This document shows, piece by piece, positions 49,904 through 50,134 of a stretch of 50,134 nt of DNA (positions are counted from its first letter, which is position 1; the number at the start of each line of letters is the position of its first letter). The position numbers and the translations under genes were made by a program. The notes under the pieces are model-generated. The model searched no databases, was not told the origin of the DNA, and was given only the letters and a program-made list of their open reading frames with translations. The stretch comes from an uncultured Verrucomicrobiota bacterium (GTDB lineage Bacteria; Verrucomicrobiota; Kiritimatiellia; CAJWTS01): contig CAJWTS010000021.1 of assembly GCA_913047795.1 (NCBI GenBank), forward strand, positions 1 through 50,134. The letters run 5' to 3'.

Positions 49904-50134
49904 ATGTCGAAACACGACCATCCACCACGCCGCAAAGGCTCGCGCGGCCGCGAGCGGGCCCTGCTGGTGCAGGTGACGTTGCCGGGCAGCGACCGGGACG
50001 CCGCGTGCGATTCGCTTGCCGAATTGGAACGCCTGGGTCACACCGCGGGTATCGACGTTATCGGTAGCATCACGCAACGCCGCAGCCGCTTCAATCCGAG
50101 TCTGTGTATCGGCGAGGGCAAGCTGTCTGATATT
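49904..50134 (+). CDS. hflX: GTPase HflX, N-terminal part (runs off the window)
   Basis: The first 77 codons of a ribosome-associated GTPase. After a basic leader (HDHPPRRKGSRGRERALLVQ), LAELERLGHTAGIDVIGSIT and QRRSRFNPSLCIGEGKLSDI match the HflX N-terminal domain (GEVxQRRxxPDPxTYIGxGK). The GTP-binding domain is outside the window. HflX splits stalled ribosomes during stress. ATG 49904 gives the normal start. Confidence 0.88.
   Translation, partial: MSKHDHPPRRKGSRGRERALLVQVTLPGSDRDAACDSLAELERLGHTAGIDVIGSITQRRSRFNPSLCIGEGKLSDI

Overview
The window is about 50 kb of GC-rich bacterial chromosome (roughly 60% G+C by eye). Diderm features are present: secreted and lipoprotein signal peptides, an STN/secretin-like periplasmic protein, an MsbA-type ABC exporter and a large envelope-glycan locus. 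A PVC-type lineage (Verrucomicrobia/Kiritimatiellota-like) is my guess from gene style and content; no rRNA or marker gene in the window proves it. I saw no tRNA, rRNA, CRISPR array, integrase or transposase.

Region A (about 1-33,140) is a surface polysaccharide locus. It holds six family-2 glycosyltransferases, eight intact GT-B glycosyltransferases, three polytopic GT-C-like membrane proteins, four intact sulfotransferases from different branches plus a fifth as a remnant, a nucleotide-sugar epimerase, a methyltransferase-like protein, and a polyprenyl-phosphate sugar synthase paired with a DUF2304 partner. Its core is a minus-strand run of 12 genes from 28,065 to 15,196. Genes there overlap or lie within 40 bases of each other, headed by a GbsR/MarR-type regulator with a perfect 20-bp palindrome just upstream of its start, then the ABC exporter. 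A second minus-strand run (14,132 to 5,523) starts with the epimerase. The product is inferred to be a sulfated, possibly methylated, lipid-linked surface glycan; no Wzx/Wzy pair is visible, so the ABC protein may export it or its lipid carrier.

Region A is also a graveyard. A lower-GC block (about 2,690-5,020) with one GT2 and one sulfotransferase sits between a gene lacking its 5' end and a GT gene lacking its 3' end. Further broken frames lie at 5,030-5,507, 6,637-7,340 and 28,834-29,000. Five internal stops in the broken frames downstream of 7,340 are all TGA.

Region B (33,508-40,359) is a tight plus-strand set: a secreted propeller/PKD/LamG-like protein, a LicC-like nucleotidyltransferase, a core-only MetE-like methyltransferase, a MurC/Mpl-type ligase and alanine dehydrogenase. 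The last two suggest a link between L-alanine supply and an amide ligase. The combination is not one I recognise and is the best candidate for an undescribed pathway.

Region C (40,796-50,134) is mostly housekeeping: pdxA, an AstE/AspA-type zinc deacylase, Maf, two small secreted proteins, MsrB, a DUF1015 protein, an unknown protein, an STN-domain protein coupled to larB, a Cys/His-rich small protein and the start of hflX.
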